A stretch of 7,321 nucleotides of DNA. It comes from Anaerolineae bacterium (GTDB lineage: Bacteria > Chloroflexota > Anaerolineae > Aggregatilineales > Phototrophicaceae). The position numbers were made by a program, and so were the translations under genes. The stretch is from assembly GCA_014379235.1 (NCBI GenBank), contig JACMMD010001164.1:1-7321 (forward strand), given 5' to 3'. The notes under the pieces were generated by a model, which searched no databases, was not told where the DNA came from, and saw nothing but the letters and a program-made list of their open reading frames with translations. Shown here in pieces: positions 6,553 to 7,321 of the stretch. The stretch's first letter is position 1; each line of letters opens with the position of its first letter.

Positions 6553-6969
6553 ATGCCCGGAGAAGAACACTCCATATATGAATTGGCGGGCGGTGAGGCG
6601 ACATTCGCGCGGTTGGTGGATGCGTTTTATACTCGTGTCGAGGCTGACCCGATGCTGCGCTCGATGTTTCCTGATGACCTCGAAGCGGGCAAACATTGGC
6701 AGTTCCTTTTCCTGATGCAGTATTTCGGCGGTCCGACACGCTATGCGGAAGAACGCGGACATCCGCGCCTGCGAATGCGCCACCAGCCGTTCCCAATCGG
6801 GCTGGCTGCGCGTGATGCGTGGCTCGGTCATATGTTAGCGGCGATTGATGCAGTTGGCATCGCAGAGCCGGCCCGCAGCGCCATGCGCCAGTATTTCGTA
6901 AGTGCGTCGGCGTTTATGGTGAACACTGTTGAACCACAGCAAAATGCCTCCGAGGGCACGAAAGCGTAG
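6553..6969 (+). CDS. Group II truncated haemoglobin (GlbO/trHbO-like)
   Basis: The 138-residue protein matches the 2-on-2 globin fold of group II. Landmarks are FY at 25-26 (B10 Tyr26), SMFP at 37-40 (CD1 Phe39), QYFGGP at 56-61, RGHPRLRMRH at 68-77 with proximal F8 His77, and DAWL at 88-91 with G8 Trp90, the group II hallmark. The family binds haem and handles O2, NO or peroxide in the cytoplasm; the role here cannot be decided. Mycobacterial GlbO has Tyr at CD1, while Phe here is the more usual globin residue and would change the distal hydrogen bonding. The last 15 or so residues are polar and beyond the fold. The ATG at 6553 has AAGGA 4 nt upstream. The gene is divergent from the binding-protein gene, and its stop is 8 nt from the next start, suggesting an operon. 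Confidence 0.93.
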   Translation: MPGEEHSIYELAGGEATFARLVDAFYTRVEADPMLRSMFPDDLEAGKHWQFLFLMQYFGGPTRYAEERGHPRLRMRHQPFPIGLAARDAWLGHMLAAIDAVGIAEPARSAMRQYFVSASAFMVNTVEPQQNASEGTKA

Positions 6970-6977
6970 ATAAACCT

Positions 6978-7321
6978 ATGAGCCGCCGTTCGACCCGTCC
7001 ACGTAACCAGAATGTACCCCATGTCAGTAGAAAACAGGCGCAGGAAGCCGCGCAAGCAGCAGCCTTAACCGGTACCGCGTCGCGTGTTCCCCGATTCATA
7101 CGAGAGTTCGGCTACGGCGTTTTGCGCCTGCCGCGAGCGCTGCGTATGTTAATTGTCGGAATTTTCGCGCTGCTATTTACAGAAATGGTGCGCCCAACTA
7201 TCGACGGTTTGTATTTGCGTTTTATGTTCACGCACGAAACCCGTATGCTGCCCGCGCTGGTGCTGGCTGCAGTTGGGTTAGGGTTCTACGTACTCGGTTG
7301 GTATCTGGTCGTGGGCTTGTC
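6978..7321 (+). CDS. Membrane protein of unknown function (partial, 3' end outside window)
   Basis: An open frame of 114 codons runs from the ATG at 6978 to the window edge without a stop. The N-terminal 55 residues are basic and Ala/Gln-rich (MSRRSTRPRN, then KQAQEAAQAAA), likely a cytoplasmic tail. Two hydrophobic segments follow: about 56-72 (LRMLIVGIFALLFTEM) and 91-114 (LPALVLAAVGLGFYVLGW), probably transmembrane helices joined by a short loop with DGLYLRFMFTHETR. I do not recognise the family. The 8-nt gap after the globin stop suggests co-transcription, but only a poor Shine-Dalgarno is visible, so coupled translation is possible. The frame continues with codon use like its neighbour, supporting a real gene. 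Confidence 0.7.
   Translation, partial: MSRRSTRPRNQNVPHVSRKQAQEAAQAAALTGTASRVPRFIREFGYGVLRLPRALRMLIVGIFALLFTEMVRPTIDGLYLRFMFTHETRMLPALVLAAVGLGFYVLGWYLVVGL

Noticed and set aside
6458..6831. Minus-strand frames of 112 and 116 codons overlapping the globin gene
   Set aside because: They are antisense to the conserved globin core and show no family features.

Overview
The window is 7.3 kb of moderately GC-rich bacterial DNA with tightly packed genes, short leaders and good Shine-Dalgarno sites. The gene content suggests an aerobic or facultative bacterium. An Anaerolineae-like Chloroflexota is my best guess, because of the Ala/Glu/Thr-rich tail on a secreted binding protein, the exonuclease-DinG fusion that keeps an iron-sulfur cluster motif, and the group II truncated haemoglobin. 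This placement is inference; no rRNA or marker gene is present.

Layout. Positions 1-4093, minus strand, hold a three-gene unit read right to left: a 958-residue DinG-type helicase with an N-terminal DEDDh exonuclease; a small protein with seven Cys and one well-placed His; and a HAD-family hydrolase that runs off the left edge and seems to begin a DinB-like helical domain there. The first two genes are separated by 16 nt and the last two overlap by ATGA, so the three are probably co-transcribed and translationally coupled. Positions 4094-4291 are non-coding and contain a rho-independent terminator for the gene on the right, a candidate extended -10 promoter for the helicase, and a dyad in the helicase leader.

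Positions 4292-6379, minus strand, encode a secreted 695-residue protein made of two tandem PstS-like substrate-binding domains, each with four cysteines at nearly identical spacing, followed by an 85-residue acidic low-complexity tail. It has its own good sigma-70 promoter at 6441-6468 and its own terminator, so it appears monocistronic. No ABC permease or ATPase gene lies next to it.

From 6553 the plus strand carries a divergent unit: a group II (GlbO-like) truncated haemoglobin and, 8 nt after its stop, the start of a membrane protein that continues beyond the right edge.

The helicase/nuclease unit points to DNA repair or replication-stress handling, the binding protein to extracytoplasmic ligand capture or sensing, and the globin to O2/NO chemistry. 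Nothing in the sequence ties these three units into one pathway. No tRNA, rRNA, CRISPR array, insertion sequence or phage gene was seen. The most unusual items are the double-domain binding protein with its repeated cysteine pattern and the small Cys/His protein sandwiched between the helicase and the hydrolase.
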